NCBI GenBank assembly: GCA_023131225.1
Contig: JAGLZW010000013.1
Span: 46,878 to 110,877 of the forward strand
DNA from: Candidatus Bathyarchaeota archaeon
Lineage (GTDB): Archaea; Thermoproteota; Bathyarchaeia; Bathyarchaeales; SOJC01
Reading direction: 5' to 3'
DNA length: 64,000 bases
Shown: positions 16,625 to 24,205 of the stretch, in pieces
How positions within the stretch are numbered: the first letter of the stretch is position 1
Layout of the letters: the number at the start of each line of letters is the position of its first letter
The notes under the pieces: model-generated
Seen by the model: only the letters and a program-made list of their open reading frames with translations
Database searches by the model: none
Told to the model about the DNA's origin: nothing
Position numbers and translations under genes: made by a program

Positions 16625-17266
16625 ATGGCAATTGCGAGAATCAGCGTTAAAGATGAGAATGAGCTGCAGAAAATAGTCGCACATGACGTAAGTGCTGTCG
16701 AAAAGGGACTGACAATGATTTGCAGTAACATGCCAATAGATTCAAAAGTAAATATCGATGTACTGTGCCACGATGAAGATGGACAACTGGTCATTGTCAA
16801 ACTAAGTACGAAAGAGAACGATAACATGTTTTTTGACGGTTTGAAAATCTTGGCCTACGTCAACAACGTGAAACCCTTGCTGAAGTTTTCCTACAAGGAC
16901 TATAAAATAAATGATACAAAGTCACCAAGGCTAGTCTTTTTAGCGCCTTCGTTTTCAACACAATTAGTCGACGTAGTTAGTCAGATGCAAGGAATCCAGA
17001 TGGATCTCTACACGTGGGAGTACTTCGAATTTGATGATAAAAGAGCCTTACATCTTGAGCCAGCATGGTTAAGCGAGGCAACGAAATCAAGGCCACGAAG
17101 AACCAAGCCGGAAAAGCCCCGGCCGCTAAAAGCTGTTGAGGAGCCTGAAAAGGAACCTGAGAAGGTAACAGAAGAGGTTGTAATGCCTCCAGAAGAAGTA
17201 AAGCCAAAGTCGCCTAAGAAAGAATACAAAGAACGAGCGAAAAAGAAGTCGATTTTCTCGATCTGA
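16625..17266 (+). CDS. PD-(D/E)XK-nuclease-like protein with altered catalytic residues
   Basis: A 213-residue protein. The first 130 residues look like the restriction-nuclease fold seen in NucS/DUF91 proteins: VEKGLTMIC, then NIDVLCHDEDGQLVIVKLS, then DGLKILAYVNNV. In active homologues the strand after the DG turn reads about VVIELK, supplying Glu and Lys; here it reads VIVKLS, so the Glu-x-Lys pair is lost while the Asp is kept. The tail (from about 140) is Pro/Glu/Lys-rich with PEKEP and PPEEVKPKS repeats and ends in a basic patch, suggesting disorder. ATG 16625 is preferred to TTG 16604. The protein may bind DNA without cutting; that is inference. Confidence 0.6.
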   Translation: MAIARISVKDENELQKIVAHDVSAVEKGLTMICSNMPIDSKVNIDVLCHDEDGQLVIVKLSTKENDNMFFDGLKILAYVNNVKPLLKFSYKDYKINDTKSPRLVFLAPSFSTQLVDVVSQMQGIQMDLYTWEYFEFDDKRALHLEPAWLSEATKSRPRRTKPEKPRPLKAVEEPEKEPEKVTEEVVMPPEEVKPKSPKKEYKERAKKKSIFSI

Positions 17267-17394
17267 GTCTGCTTTCATCATCCACCATCAATTTTTTCTA
17301 GCTTTTTCCATTATTTAGCTGAAGCGCAAAATAGAAATTCATTTTCGATCCAATTATTAAGCGAAACTCTAATTGATACATTAAGGTGATGTAA

Positions 17395-17544
17395 GTGGAT
17401 GCAAAATTGTATGTTGACGAAGAAGAAATCCCACTCAATGAATTTGTAAAGAAATTGTTTAGCGGAATGGTTGCAGGTGCCGTCATGTCACTAAGAGACA
17501 TAGAAAAAAAGTGGAAGCGGATTCGAATTGAAGTAACAAGATAG
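17395..17544 (+). CDS. Conserved-looking 49-residue protein
   Basis: A short frame starting GTG 17395, with GGTGAT at 17385-17390 four bases upstream, giving 49 residues: an acidic start (DAKLYVDEEEIPLNEF), a Gly/Ala-rich helix (SGMVAGAVMSLR) and a basic end (KKWKRIRIEVTR). The pattern fits a recurrent small protein of uncultured archaea, with a strand-helix layout. No function is known. The good ribosome-binding site and biased composition argue that it is translated. A hairpin follows 10 nt after the stop. Confidence 0.6.
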   Translation: MDAKLYVDEEEIPLNEFVKKLFSGMVAGAVMSLRDIEKKWKRIRIEVTR

Positions 17545-17554
17545 ACATTAATAG

Positions 17555-17571
17555 CCTCGAGTTTGTCGAGG
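17555..17571 (+). terminator. Hairpin after the 49-residue gene
   Basis: CCTCGA-GTTTG-TCGAGG forms a perfect 6-bp stem with a 5-nt loop, 10 nt after the stop codon at 17544. It is not followed by a clear T run, so termination is a guess; it may instead stabilise the mRNA 3' end. Confidence 0.35.
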
Positions 17572-17686
17572 AAATCTGCTGCTTAGCGATTTTTCAAAGA
17601 GCTTGTTAACTGATGAAGGAATAAACTATGTTTTAAGGAATGCAGATTTCTGTTCTGTATTTGTGTTGGACATGTCGACAAAAAGG

Positions 17687-17697
17687 TTTATTAAATA
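17687..17697 (+). promoter_or_regulatory. TATA-like box upstream of a two-helix membrane protein
   Basis: TTTATTAAATA at 17687-17697 is preceded by AAAAGG, which resembles a BRE. The next start codon is ATG 17761, so the leader would be about 35-40 nt, containing GGGA near 17751. Confidence 0.45.
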
Positions 17698-17760
17698 TTC
17701 AGATTCATGATATGTTGACTTGCAATATTTATTCAAGATGTCTGAAAAGGGAAAATCATA

Positions 17761-18015
17761 ATGCGGGGTTTAGCAGTTTTCGTTGTGTTTTTCGCCATTT
17801 TCTTAGCATCATCACTTGCAATTCCTTCTCCATTGTTCCCTGGAAATGTTGTTTGTTTTTTCTTTGGAATTTCGGATTTAAATTATATTTCTCTTGTCAA
17901 CGCTGTGGTAAATGGAATTTTTTATGGGTTTATTGCTTGGATTGTTTTTAGTTTGAGCTTTAGATGGGTAGAACGTTCCCTTTGTAAGAAAAGGTCTGCA
18001 AAGAAGAAAAAGTAG
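17761..18015 (+). CDS. Small two-helix membrane protein
   Basis: An 84-residue protein with an N-terminal helix (VFVVFFAIFLASSLAIP), a loop with LFPGNVVCFFFG, a second helix (LVNAVVNGIFYGFIAWIVFSL) and a very basic tail (KKRSAKKKK) that probably lies in the cytoplasm. GGGA precedes ATG 17761 by about 7 nt. No family is recognised. The gene is convergent with a zinc-ribbon gene 4 nt away. Confidence 0.6.
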   Translation: MRGLAVFVVFFAIFLASSLAIPSPLFPGNVVCFFFGISDLNYISLVNAVVNGIFYGFIAWIVFSLSFRWVERSLCKKRSAKKKK

Positions 18016-18019
18016 TTTT

Positions 18020-18271
18020 TCATAAAGAAGTGAATCCGGTTATGTGGATGATGCTTCCGCAATTGATACATTTTATTACAAGTTCTTCTAGTTGGGCCTT
18101 CTTTTTAATTTGGACTTCTTGAATGACGTACGTGGTTTCAGTTTCATCGTCTGGCGAAATTACTGTACCGCAATTTGGACAGAGGAAATCTCCGTTGCCT
18201 TCAATCTTTGTTAGATCAACCACATATACGGTGGAAGCTTTTTTCATTTTTTGGTTCTTCCTTTCTAACAT
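18020..18271 (-). CDS. Small zinc-ribbon protein
   Basis: An 83-residue protein with two CxxC knuckles: CPNC (residue about 31) and CINC (about 69), spaced as in a zinc ribbon. Between them are Glu/Thr-rich and Val/Ile-rich strands. The protein may be translated from ATG 18271 or from ATG 18247 (MKKASTV). The latter is preceded by AAAGGAAG, though at a long spacing. Function unknown; nucleic-acid or protein binding is plausible. It is the last gene before the left end of the integrated element at 18501. Confidence 0.65.
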   Translation of the reverse strand: MLERKNQKMKKASTVYVVDLTKIEGNGDFLCPNCGTVISPDDETETTYVIQEVQIKKKAQLEELVIKCINCGSIIHITGFTSL

Positions 18272-18493
18272 GATGTTTTGGTTTTACCATGGATTTAATA
18301 AATAACCTTTGTGAATTATGAATCCAGAACGTTGAAAAAATGTATCCCTCTTAGATCTCTCTAGATATTGAAGATGAAGGCTTCAACCTCTGTTGGATTC
18401 CGCAAATCTACTTCTCTAACAGTCCTCTTAGCGTCTGTATGATCGCCTTCTGACTCGCTTTGCTTAAATGCTGGATGTTCGATAAAGTCTTGA

Positions 18494-18682
18494 CTAATAA
18501 TCTAGGCTCTTAGCATCGGACGCATGGTTGATTCCCATTCTAAAAGCATCTTCTTAACTTAAAGAATGTATAATGTATTTTCTGCTATAGTTGACATAGC
18601 CTTTGTAATGTTTGATTCTGTAGCTGTTACCTCTTTTTTCTAGAAATCCCATAGTATTGCATTTAGGACATTTGACTTTCAT
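18494..18682 (-). pseudogene. int(N): N-terminal zinc-ribbon part of a split SSV-type integrase
   Basis: The frame opens at ATG 18682, preceded by GGAG 6-7 nt upstream, and encodes MKVKCPKCNTMGFLEKRGNS followed by YRIKHYKGYV, a zinc-ribbon/RNA-like module found at the start of archaeal SSV-type integrases. A TAA at 18556-18554 interrupts it. The same phase resumes as EDAFRMGINHASDAKSLDY and ends in TAG at 18496-18494, just past the attachment repeat. The piece HASDAKSLD corresponds to LASEAKSLD in the large fragment at the right end, with the core repeat encoding AKSLD in both. Together they reconstruct one integrase. Because of the internal stop the excision-competent gene could not be restored without repair. 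Confidence 0.75.
18501..18523 (+). repeat. Left attachment repeat (decayed copy of tRNA-Pro anticodon arm)
   Basis: The 23-nt sequence TCTAGGCTCTTAGC-A-TCGGACGC matches 21883-21905 except for A in place of C at 18515. Flanking bases (18470-18500 and 18524-18540) resemble tRNA only weakly, as expected for a tRNA half that lost function after integration. Confidence 0.8.
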
Positions 18683-18845
18683 TGTAGTCTCCTTCATTTC
18701 TCCTAAAACTTGTAGCTAATAATATGTTGAAGTGGATATTTCCGTTTTATGTAAGGTCTGCCATGAAGAATCTAGAGCAATGAGCAAACTTCTATTAGAT
18801 TGAAGTCTCTTCCACAACTCATAAAACTACAAGAATAGGGTTTGC

Positions 18846-19277
18846 TCACTTCTGCCTACTCAGAATTTCATCTAGTTTTTTTAATGCTTCTTTATTCCCC
18901 TTCCATTTCAACAACTTAAGAGCTTCTTTAAGACTACACCATTTATATTCAAAATGTTCTCTGCTAATTGTAATTTTCTCGTTTGAAGAAACCTCAACAC
19001 CGAAAACATATTCTTTTATCAGATGTTGGCAACCTTCTCGTTTGAAGAAATCCCAAAACTCATCATAGTAAATGTCTTTCATAATTCTTACAACGTTCTT
19101 AATCCCAGTTTCTTCTCTCACTTCTCTTTTTAAAGCTTCGATTTTAATTTCTCCTTCTTCTATGCCACCAGTTACAGGTTGCCAGAATCCTTCTTTAATT
19201 CTCTTCAGAAGTAGGTACTGTATTTTCCCGTTAATCTTCCTGAACAGGATGGCTTGAACCTGTATTGGCAATCTCAT
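18846..19277 (-). CDS. Nudix hydrolase
   Basis: A 143-residue Nudix-fold protein that would hydrolyse a nucleoside diphosphate linked to another group. The Nudix box GGIEEGEIKIEALKREVREE-TGI (residues about 37-59) has the complete Gx5Ex7REUxEExGU pattern, so it is probably active. Strand VQAILFRKINGKIQYLLLKR precedes it, as in MutT/Ap4A-type enzymes; FWQPVTGG is the characteristic lead-in of dinucleoside tetraphosphate or dihydroneopterin-type members. It is cargo of the integrated element at 18501-21905. Substrate cannot be told; the ATG at 19277 is the only reasonable start. Confidence 0.88.
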   Translation of the reverse strand: MRLPIQVQAILFRKINGKIQYLLLKRIKEGFWQPVTGGIEEGEIKIEALKREVREETGIKNVVRIMKDIYYDEFWDFFKREGCQHLIKEYVFGVEVSSNEKITISREHFEYKWCSLKEALKLLKWKGNKEALKKLDEILSRQK

Positions 19278-19395
19278 AATAGAAAAGAAGAATTAAAGAA
19301 GAATATATGAAACTTCTCTAGCTCTCTAGGCTTCCATAAATCATAAAACTGAAGAAGAAGAACATGCAGATTGAGAAACTCTAGGAGAAGATGCT

Positions 19396-19875
19396 GTGAG
19401 CAAGAAAGAATTCGGACAACTGAATTTTGATGAAGTCAGAAACAAAAAGATTGAGTTCTTAGAAAGCCATCATACAATAATAATAGCTACATCACACGAT
19501 AACAAAGTTACAGCGAGAACTGTTACTTATGCCACTGAAGGACTTGATTTTTACTTCATGTCTTGGGATCACCATGAGAAGATTCTTCAAATAAAAGAAA
19601 ACTCGAATGTTGCATTGGCAAGAGACAACATAAGTATAAAAGGTGTTGCAGAAATCTTAGGAAAACCATTAGATGAAAAGAGCAAAGAAGGAGCAGAAGT
19701 CACAAGGAAAAAACACTCAAAGGAATTTGAAATCTTTTGTCGTATTCCAGGAATGATTATGGTAAAAGTAACATCTATATACATCAAATCTTGGGTGCGA
19801 ATTGACAACAAGTTCTTAATAGAACATTTAGATCTGGAAAACAAAGTAGCATATTTGGAGAAGCCTGAGGGTTAG
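19396..19875 (+). CDS. Pyridoxamine 5'-phosphate oxidase-like flavin-binding protein
   Basis: A 159-residue split-barrel protein. TIIIATSHDNKVTARTVTYA is the usual first-barrel sequence of PNPOx-like/FMN- or F420-binding proteins, and DFYFMSWDHHEKILQIKENSN gives the dimer and cofactor-contacting strand. It most likely binds FMN, heme or F420 and reduces or senses a small molecule. GTG 19396 is preceded by AGGAG about 8 nt upstream. It lies within the integrated element; a second, distantly related split-barrel gene lies just outside at 21992-22423, and the two are not close copies. Confidence 0.75.
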   Translation: MSKKEFGQLNFDEVRNKKIEFLESHHTIIIATSHDNKVTARTVTYATEGLDFYFMSWDHHEKILQIKENSNVALARDNISIKGVAEILGKPLDEKSKEGAEVTRKKHSKEFEIFCRIPGMIMVKVTSIYIKSWVRIDNKFLIEHLDLENKVAYLEKPEG

Positions 19876-20041
19876 GGAAACATACTACTGGAAGTCATGA
19901 TGAATTTATTGTTCAAGTTTTTTCCACAAGTCATAAACCTGAAGCAGATATACTGAACGCTGTGAACTTTGGAATGAGTGGTTTAATGGCGTGCACATGA
20001 TTTGGATGGACAAAGAAGAAGAAAGGTGATGAAAACAGAAA

Positions 20042-20815
20042 ATGAAAGTTAAGGACTTTAAGGATGCAAGGAAAAAATTTAGACCAAACACAAGAAGAAA
20101 AGAACGAGAAATGAAGGAAGCGAGAGAGAGCAAAATTGCTTACCAAGAGTTATTTAGGGCAGCCCAGATTTTCGAGGAAGATCCTGATGCTCGCAGTAGT
20201 GATTGGATTTCAGCTCGAAGGTTTGTAGATTGGAAAAATTTAGACAGCTTGCCAACGGAAGAGGTCAAGCGGAGAGTGATAGGTTTTTTGAACCGTTGGC
20301 ATTGTCGTTTACCAGTGTCTGATAAACTTGCTGAGAGAATAAAAGAGACATATCGACAGATGATCCCCTTCTTAAGGGCTCTGGAGAATGAAACTTTGGA
20401 AGACTTCGAATATGAGAAGGAGAAAGAAGTTGATGGCAAAGAATATTTTAACAGAGAGATTTTGACTAAAGTTTTCGAGAGTTTCTGTAAAATAAGACCT
20501 AATCTTAGAGGCGTTGCTGCCTCGAAACTTCTCTCACTCATTAGTCCATATTTGTTTGTAATGTGGGATATCAGTATTTGCAAGGCATATGGAATAAGAA
20601 ATCCATCTGAACCAAACATGAGAGACAAGCAATATGTCCTTGAATTTATCCCTCTTATGAAAGAGAAAGCCAACAGCGTAATAGACTCTTACATGAAAGC
20701 CAAGAAATGCAGTAGAAAAGAAGCAGTGGAAGCTATCAATTATTTTCGAGACTGGAGACCATTAGCAAAATTACTGGATGAATATAACTGGAAGAAATAT
20801 TACTTGGAAATATGA
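20042..20815 (+). CDS. Unrecognised 257-residue element-encoded protein
   Basis: A helical, charged protein carried by the SSV-type element. Residues 1-35 are very basic (KKFRPNTRRKEREMKEARES). The middle has PTEEVKRRVIGFLNRWHCRLP, then KIRPNLRGVAASKLLSLISPYLFVMWD, a pattern where a small helical bundle ends in a Trp-Asp. The ISPYLFVMWD-type motif recurs in uncharacterised viral and plasmid proteins, but I do not claim a function; structure-based comparison would be required. GGTGAT lies 10 nt before ATG 20042. It is followed by the integrase gene in convergent orientation with a 136-nt gap. Confidence 0.65.
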   Translation: MKVKDFKDARKKFRPNTRRKEREMKEARESKIAYQELFRAAQIFEEDPDARSSDWISARRFVDWKNLDSLPTEEVKRRVIGFLNRWHCRLPVSDKLAERIKETYRQMIPFLRALENETLEDFEYEKEKEVDGKEYFNREILTKVFESFCKIRPNLRGVAASKLLSLISPYLFVMWDISICKAYGIRNPSEPNMRDKQYVLEFIPLMKEKANSVIDSYMKAKKCSRKEAVEAINYFRDWRPLAKLLDEYNWKKYYLEI

Positions 20816-20951
20816 AAATAAAAAGGAGTATGCGACTACTAGCAGCCAAAGTCTGACAGATATTGCTGGAATAGATGCCTAGTACTCCATTTTCTAAATT
20901 TTACCTAATGCAATATCTTTCTAGGAAGTTAATAAAGAGGAAAGATTTAGG

Positions 20952-21950
20952 CTATTGCTGTAGTATTGTGAATAGCTCTTCTTGTAGTGGTTTTATTGCT
21001 TCAAGTATTTGTGTTCTAGTTTCTTTTAGGAATGGTTTATAGTAGAATCTTAGGAATATTGACTGCCCTATTCTTCCTTGTACTAAGTCAATGATTTCTT
21101 GAGGTATTTTGTTGTCTCTTAGCTTGGTTGCGTATAGTTTTCTTAGATCAGTTATTTGTATTCCTTGTTTTTTCTTTCTAACTGCTGATTTCAATGCTTG
21201 ATACTTTACTGAGGGCTTGTGCTCTAGCACTAGCTCTAGTAGGCTTTGAGGAATAAATGAGATGTATGCATTCTTCGAACCTCTTAGGAATAGTTTTGGG
21301 AATCTGAAATGCTGTAGCATCATTAAGTCTCTGTCTAAGTATTTGTCCAAGTCTTCTTTCTCTGATAATTCCACTAGTAGAGTACAAGACATGCATCCTT
21401 CTGTAGGTCTTAATCCTGTTAGAGTGTTATACAATAGTTGAATGCTGTATTTTGTAGACAGCTTAGGAATTATTGACTTCAGCCATTCTTCAACCTTAGT
21501 TATGTCTGTGTTTAGAATGTTGATGAGAGTATCTAATGCATTCTTTTTTTCCCATTTCAATCCAGCATTCTTTACTATGCTTCTCCAATGTTCATAGATT
21601 CCCAGATATTTGCTCAAGTTAGCTAATGCAATCATTGTCATTCTTTTCTTAGCTTTAGACAGACTTGTTATTCCATGCACACTTGAAGGATCAGCCAGAA
21701 CATCAGCATACTTTCTAGCATAGTTTAGAGCATAACCTAAAGTATTTTTATTGTGATTCTGTAGATACCATTGAGTATATGATTTCCAATCTATGCTAAT
21801 TGCTTTGGGAATCAAATTGGGAATCAATAAGCAAGTAGAAGGCTCAGATTCCTGATTTGCATGGGGCTGTCGGCTAGCTTGGTCTAGGCTCTTAGCCTCG
21901 GACGCTAGGGACCCCGGTTCAAATCCGGGCAGCCCCACCATAAGCAACAC
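20952..21950 (-). CDS. int(C): SSV-type tyrosine recombinase, catalytic part
   Basis: A 332-codon frame. The first ~30 codons (starting at 21950) are antisense to tRNA-Pro or host DNA, so the element-derived part begins at the core repeat (SEAKSLD). A core-binding helical domain (SYTQWYLQNHNKNTLGYAL and following) is followed by a catalytic domain. Catalytic elements are TGLRPTEG (first Arg), ITDLRKLYATKLRDN (the HxxR region, His replaced by Leu-Asp) and QGRIGQSIFLRFYYKPF (the nucleophilic Tyr in FYY). This matches archaeal viral integrases of the SSV1 family, which cleave within a tRNA gene. The N-terminal zinc ribbon is missing here and lies at the other end of the element. Confidence 0.88.
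   Translation of the reverse strand: MLLMVGLPGFEPGSLASEAKSLDQASRQPHANQESEPSTCLLIPNLIPKAISIDWKSYTQWYLQNHNKNTLGYALNYARKYADVLADPSSVHGITSLSKAKKRMTMIALANLSKYLGIYEHWRSIVKNAGLKWEKKNALDTLINILNTDITKVEEWLKSIIPKLSTKYSIQLLYNTLTGLRPTEGCMSCTLLVELSEKEDLDKYLDRDLMMLQHFRFPKLFLRGSKNAYISFIPQSLLELVLEHKPSVKYQALKSAVRKKKQGIQITDLRKLYATKLRDNKIPQEIIDLVQGRIGQSIFLRFYYKPFLKETRTQILEAIKPLQEELFTILQQ
21863..21937 (+). tRNA. tRNA-Pro (CGG anticodon)
   Basis: GGGGCTG at 21863-21869 pairs with CAGCCCC at 21930-21936, discriminator A at 21937, and CCA is encoded at 21938-21940. The anticodon arm TTAGC-CTCGGAC-GCTAG gives anticodon CGG. The T arm CCCGG-TTCAAAT-CCGGG is perfect. The D arm has one unusual G-G apposition in its stem. 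The gene overlaps the 5' end of the integrase frame on the opposite strand and forms the right attachment site of the integrated element. Confidence 0.9.
21883..21905 (+). repeat. Right attachment repeat inside tRNA-Pro
   Basis: The anticodon-arm segment of tRNA-Pro matches 18501-18523 with one mismatch over 23 nt. On the minus strand it encodes the in-frame SEAKSLD start of the large integrase fragment. Confidence 0.8.
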
Positions 21951-21991
21951 ACACTAAAACAACTATAAACAAATGCACCCACATATTCAGT

Positions 21992-22423
21992 CTAGAGCGT
22001 GACTCTAACTGCTTGGTGGCTATCTGGTCTCATGTATTCAAATCCAATAGGGTTCAGCTCGACAAGAGTATAGGTAGGATCACTTGGGGTTTCAAAGAAC
22101 TCTTTCATAAAAGGAATCTTGTTGAATACAGTTGTTTTAACGCTCAGATCTTCGATAATCTTGGCTGTACACTCAGCTCTTATTGTTCCTTTCTTTTCAC
22201 CCTTCTCTATTAACAAACAGAATTCTGTCTTGGGATTGCTTTTCATCTGCAAGACCTTGGCGTCTCTGGAACCGGTAGCTACAAGAAGTTTGTTCTGAAG
22301 CTTGATAAGTGTCACTGGGCGCACTCTGGGTTGGTTTCCTTCAGCAGTAGCTAGGAAAACGTATTGTTGTTCATCAAAATGTCCCCAGATTTCTCTTCTT
22401 AATTCATCAACTTTATCATTCAA
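21992..22423 (-). CDS. Pyridoxamine 5'-phosphate oxidase-family protein
   Basis: A 143-residue split-barrel protein. It has LATAEGNQPRVRPVTLIKLQ near residue 25, the FMN-binding first strand pair; KLLVATGSRDAKVLQMKSNP carries the cofactor phosphate-contacting Lys/Arg; and TEFCLLIEKG follows. It is likely a small FMN- or F420-binding oxidoreductase or heme-handling protein. ATG 22423 is the only plausible start. It sits just outside the integrated element, with host gene orientation; similarity to the element-encoded gene at 19396 is limited to the fold pattern. Confidence 0.8.
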   Translation of the reverse strand: MNDKVDELRREIWGHFDEQQYVFLATAEGNQPRVRPVTLIKLQNKLLVATGSRDAKVLQMKSNPKTEFCLLIEKGEKKGTIRAECTAKIIEDLSVKTTVFNKIPFMKEFFETPSDPTYTLVELNPIGFEYMRPDSHQAVRVTL

Positions 22424-22550
22424 GTTTACTCCTCATAATTCCATATCGACATGTTAAATTGATAAGCCTTGTGCGTGTATTTTGTTGGGTTTGGGATTTA
22501 TTTAAAAATTGTGTGTGTGCCCATCATAAGCAAAACTAATTACAGACACT

Positions 22551-23507
22551 TTAGAGCATTATGAAGTATTGGTCGTTGAAATTATAAATGGCCGTGTATG
22601 GATATAACGCGATTATATCACCTGGCCCCGTGTACCATCCGTCTTGTTGAGGGTCAATATCGTACCAGATCGTTGTCCATGGAATTCTTATTTTCACCCA
22701 AGCATGATAATCTCCTGCCTCATTTTGTCCAACCACAACATAAACACCTTCTGCACTCCATCCATCAGCCCTCAGCAACGAACAAAGCAGAATCGCAAAG
22801 TCTTCACAATCACCAGTTCGACTTTCCAAAGTTTCCTTTCCAAGCTGCCAAAACTCACCGACTCCATGGGAATCAAAATCATTTACATACTCAATATTTA
22901 TTCCAACCCAATCTCGAATTGCCATCCAACGAACAATAACTCTACCGCTCATTATCTCCTTGTAAGCTGATTCCACGTATTTCTCATCAGGAGTTATGAA
23001 AAGCTTTGACATACCCCAAGAAGGATCTCTGGGCAACTCTGCATCTACGGTGTAACTCCAATAAGCTGTTACATTATCGTAGCTCGCTTCCACCATAACA
23101 GTTTTCGATTCATCATAGTCTACTGAAAACGAGATTGAATCTGTGAATCCGGAATTTGGCTGTAGGTCGTAGACGGTTTTAGTGAAATAGTCTACCGCGT
23201 CTAGGACAATCTCTACGGTCACAACTTCGGCGGAGACATTTCCAACGTTCTCAATAACGTAGTTGACTGCAACAATAAGCACAGGTAAATCATTAGTTCC
23301 TCGCTCCCAGAAATCGTCCAAGTCGCCATCAACCTTTAACTCTACGAAACCTGAAGTTTGGGAAGTTCCAGTATCTTGCGGCTTCTGTTCATGTTCGCTG
23401 TCTGGTGTCTGTTTAGATTCTTTTATGCTTAGTTGCTCGTCTATTAGAATTAGAGTTATAGCGAAGAGTAAGAGAAAAATCAAACCAACTGCAACAAGCT
23501 TTCCCAT
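22551..23507 (-). CDS. Membrane-anchored transglutaminase-like cysteine protease-fold protein
   Basis: A 318-residue exported protein. An N-terminal membrane segment (KLVAVGLIFLLLFAITLILI) is followed by a Ser/Thr/Glu-rich spacer and a beta-rich domain (VNYVIENVGNVSAEVVTVEIV, an immunoglobulin-like FxxxVeNxGn pattern). The C-terminal half is a transglutaminase-like domain: RTGDCEDFAILLCSLLRA with the catalytic Cys, GDYHAWVKI with the His, and WYDIDPQ with the Asp. It would act outside the cell on proteins or peptides, either as a peptidase, deamidase or crosslinker. It is divergently arranged with an HTH membrane protein 133 bp away. Confidence 0.85.
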   Translation of the reverse strand: MGKLVAVGLIFLLLFAITLILIDEQLSIKESKQTPDSEHEQKPQDTGTSQTSGFVELKVDGDLDDFWERGTNDLPVLIVAVNYVIENVGNVSAEVVTVEIVLDAVDYFTKTVYDLQPNSGFTDSISFSVDYDESKTVMVEASYDNVTAYWSYTVDAELPRDPSWGMSKLFITPDEKYVESAYKEIMSGRVIVRWMAIRDWVGINIEYVNDFDSHGVGEFWQLGKETLESRTGDCEDFAILLCSLLRADGWSAEGVYVVVGQNEAGDYHAWVKIRIPWTTIWYDIDPQQDGWYTGPGDIIALYPYTAIYNFNDQYFIML

Positions 23508-23640
23508 TGTCCTCAGAAAGCATAGAATGGGAGTTTCCGTTTAAAAAGTCTTGTGCGTCAATTCGGTGGTAGTTTATTGTTGCTATCGATGCGATTCAAA
23601 ATTTCTTTCACTCAACTTATTTATGTAGAAAATAGTAGTC

Positions 23641-24111
23641 TTGCTTGGAGGCTTGGCAATTAAAGAGAGTAGATCAGCCAAAGGGCACATTTCAGGCACC
23701 ACTTGGGATGTTTACCTCTATATCTTAACCTCCAAAGAACCTGTAGGTGTAAGAAACGTTTGGAGAACTCTAAAGTTTTCCAGCCCCAGTTTAGCCCAAT
23801 ATCACATCAATAAGCTTCTAGCCTTGAAACTATTATGTCAAACCCGAGACGGAAAATACTGGGTTAAAGAAAAACAGAAGGTAGAAGCCTTAAGAAGCTT
23901 TGTCTTGTTAAGAGGGAAGCTTATTCCAAGACTGGTTTTTTATGGCGCTCTCATCGCAGGTATCCTTGCTGTATACATTGCTCTAAGACCTATTGAATGG
24001 GATTTCCCTGATTTGATGGTTTTAACAGTCTCTGTTTTCAGCATCTTTGCCTTCTTCTTCGAAGCCTATAACCAGTATCGAAGCCTAAAGGTAGCTGTTC
24101 AAAAAATTTGA
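23641..24111 (+). CDS. Winged-helix regulator anchored by two membrane helices
   Basis: A 156-residue protein. Residues about 18-85 form a winged helix of the ArsR/MarR kind (TTWDVYLYILTSKEPVGVRNV and LAQYHINKLLALKLL). The C-terminal half contains two transmembrane helices (LVFYGALIAGILAVYIAL and LMVLTVSVFSIFAFFF). Such membrane-tethered one-component regulators are common in archaea. TTG 23641 is the first start; TTG 23653 is an alternative and the ribosome-binding site is not decisive. It is divergent from the transglutaminase-like gene and precedes a beta-propeller gene by about 95 nt; the three may form a cell-surface regulon. Confidence 0.75.
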   Translation: MLGGLAIKESRSAKGHISGTTWDVYLYILTSKEPVGVRNVWRTLKFSSPSLAQYHINKLLALKLLCQTRDGKYWVKEKQKVEALRSFVLLRGKLIPRLVFYGALIAGILAVYIALRPIEWDFPDLMVLTVSVFSIFAFFFEAYNQYRSLKVAVQKI

Positions 24112-24205
24112 ACGACTGTTCTAAAGCGTAGTATTAAGAACCATATTGGAGTCATATTCTAGTGTGATTGCCTTGAAGTTCCACAGACTTTACCCAAACT
24201 CGATT

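Larger units (their letters stand above)
18501..21905. mobile_element. SSV-type integrated element in tRNA-Pro, with split integrase
   Basis: The segment is bounded by a 23-bp direct repeat (22 matches) that matches the anticodon arm of tRNA-Pro(CGG). At the left end a minus-strand frame encodes the N-terminal integrase piece and runs into the repeat as SDAKSLD. At the right end the catalytic integrase piece begins inside the tRNA as SEAKSLD in the same phase. This is the arrangement produced when an SSV-type integrase gene containing attP is split by integration. About 3.4 kb in size, the element carries a Nudix hydrolase, a PNPOx-like flavoprotein and an unrecognised protein, with no visible replication or capsid gene, so it is probably decayed. 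Confidence 0.8.
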
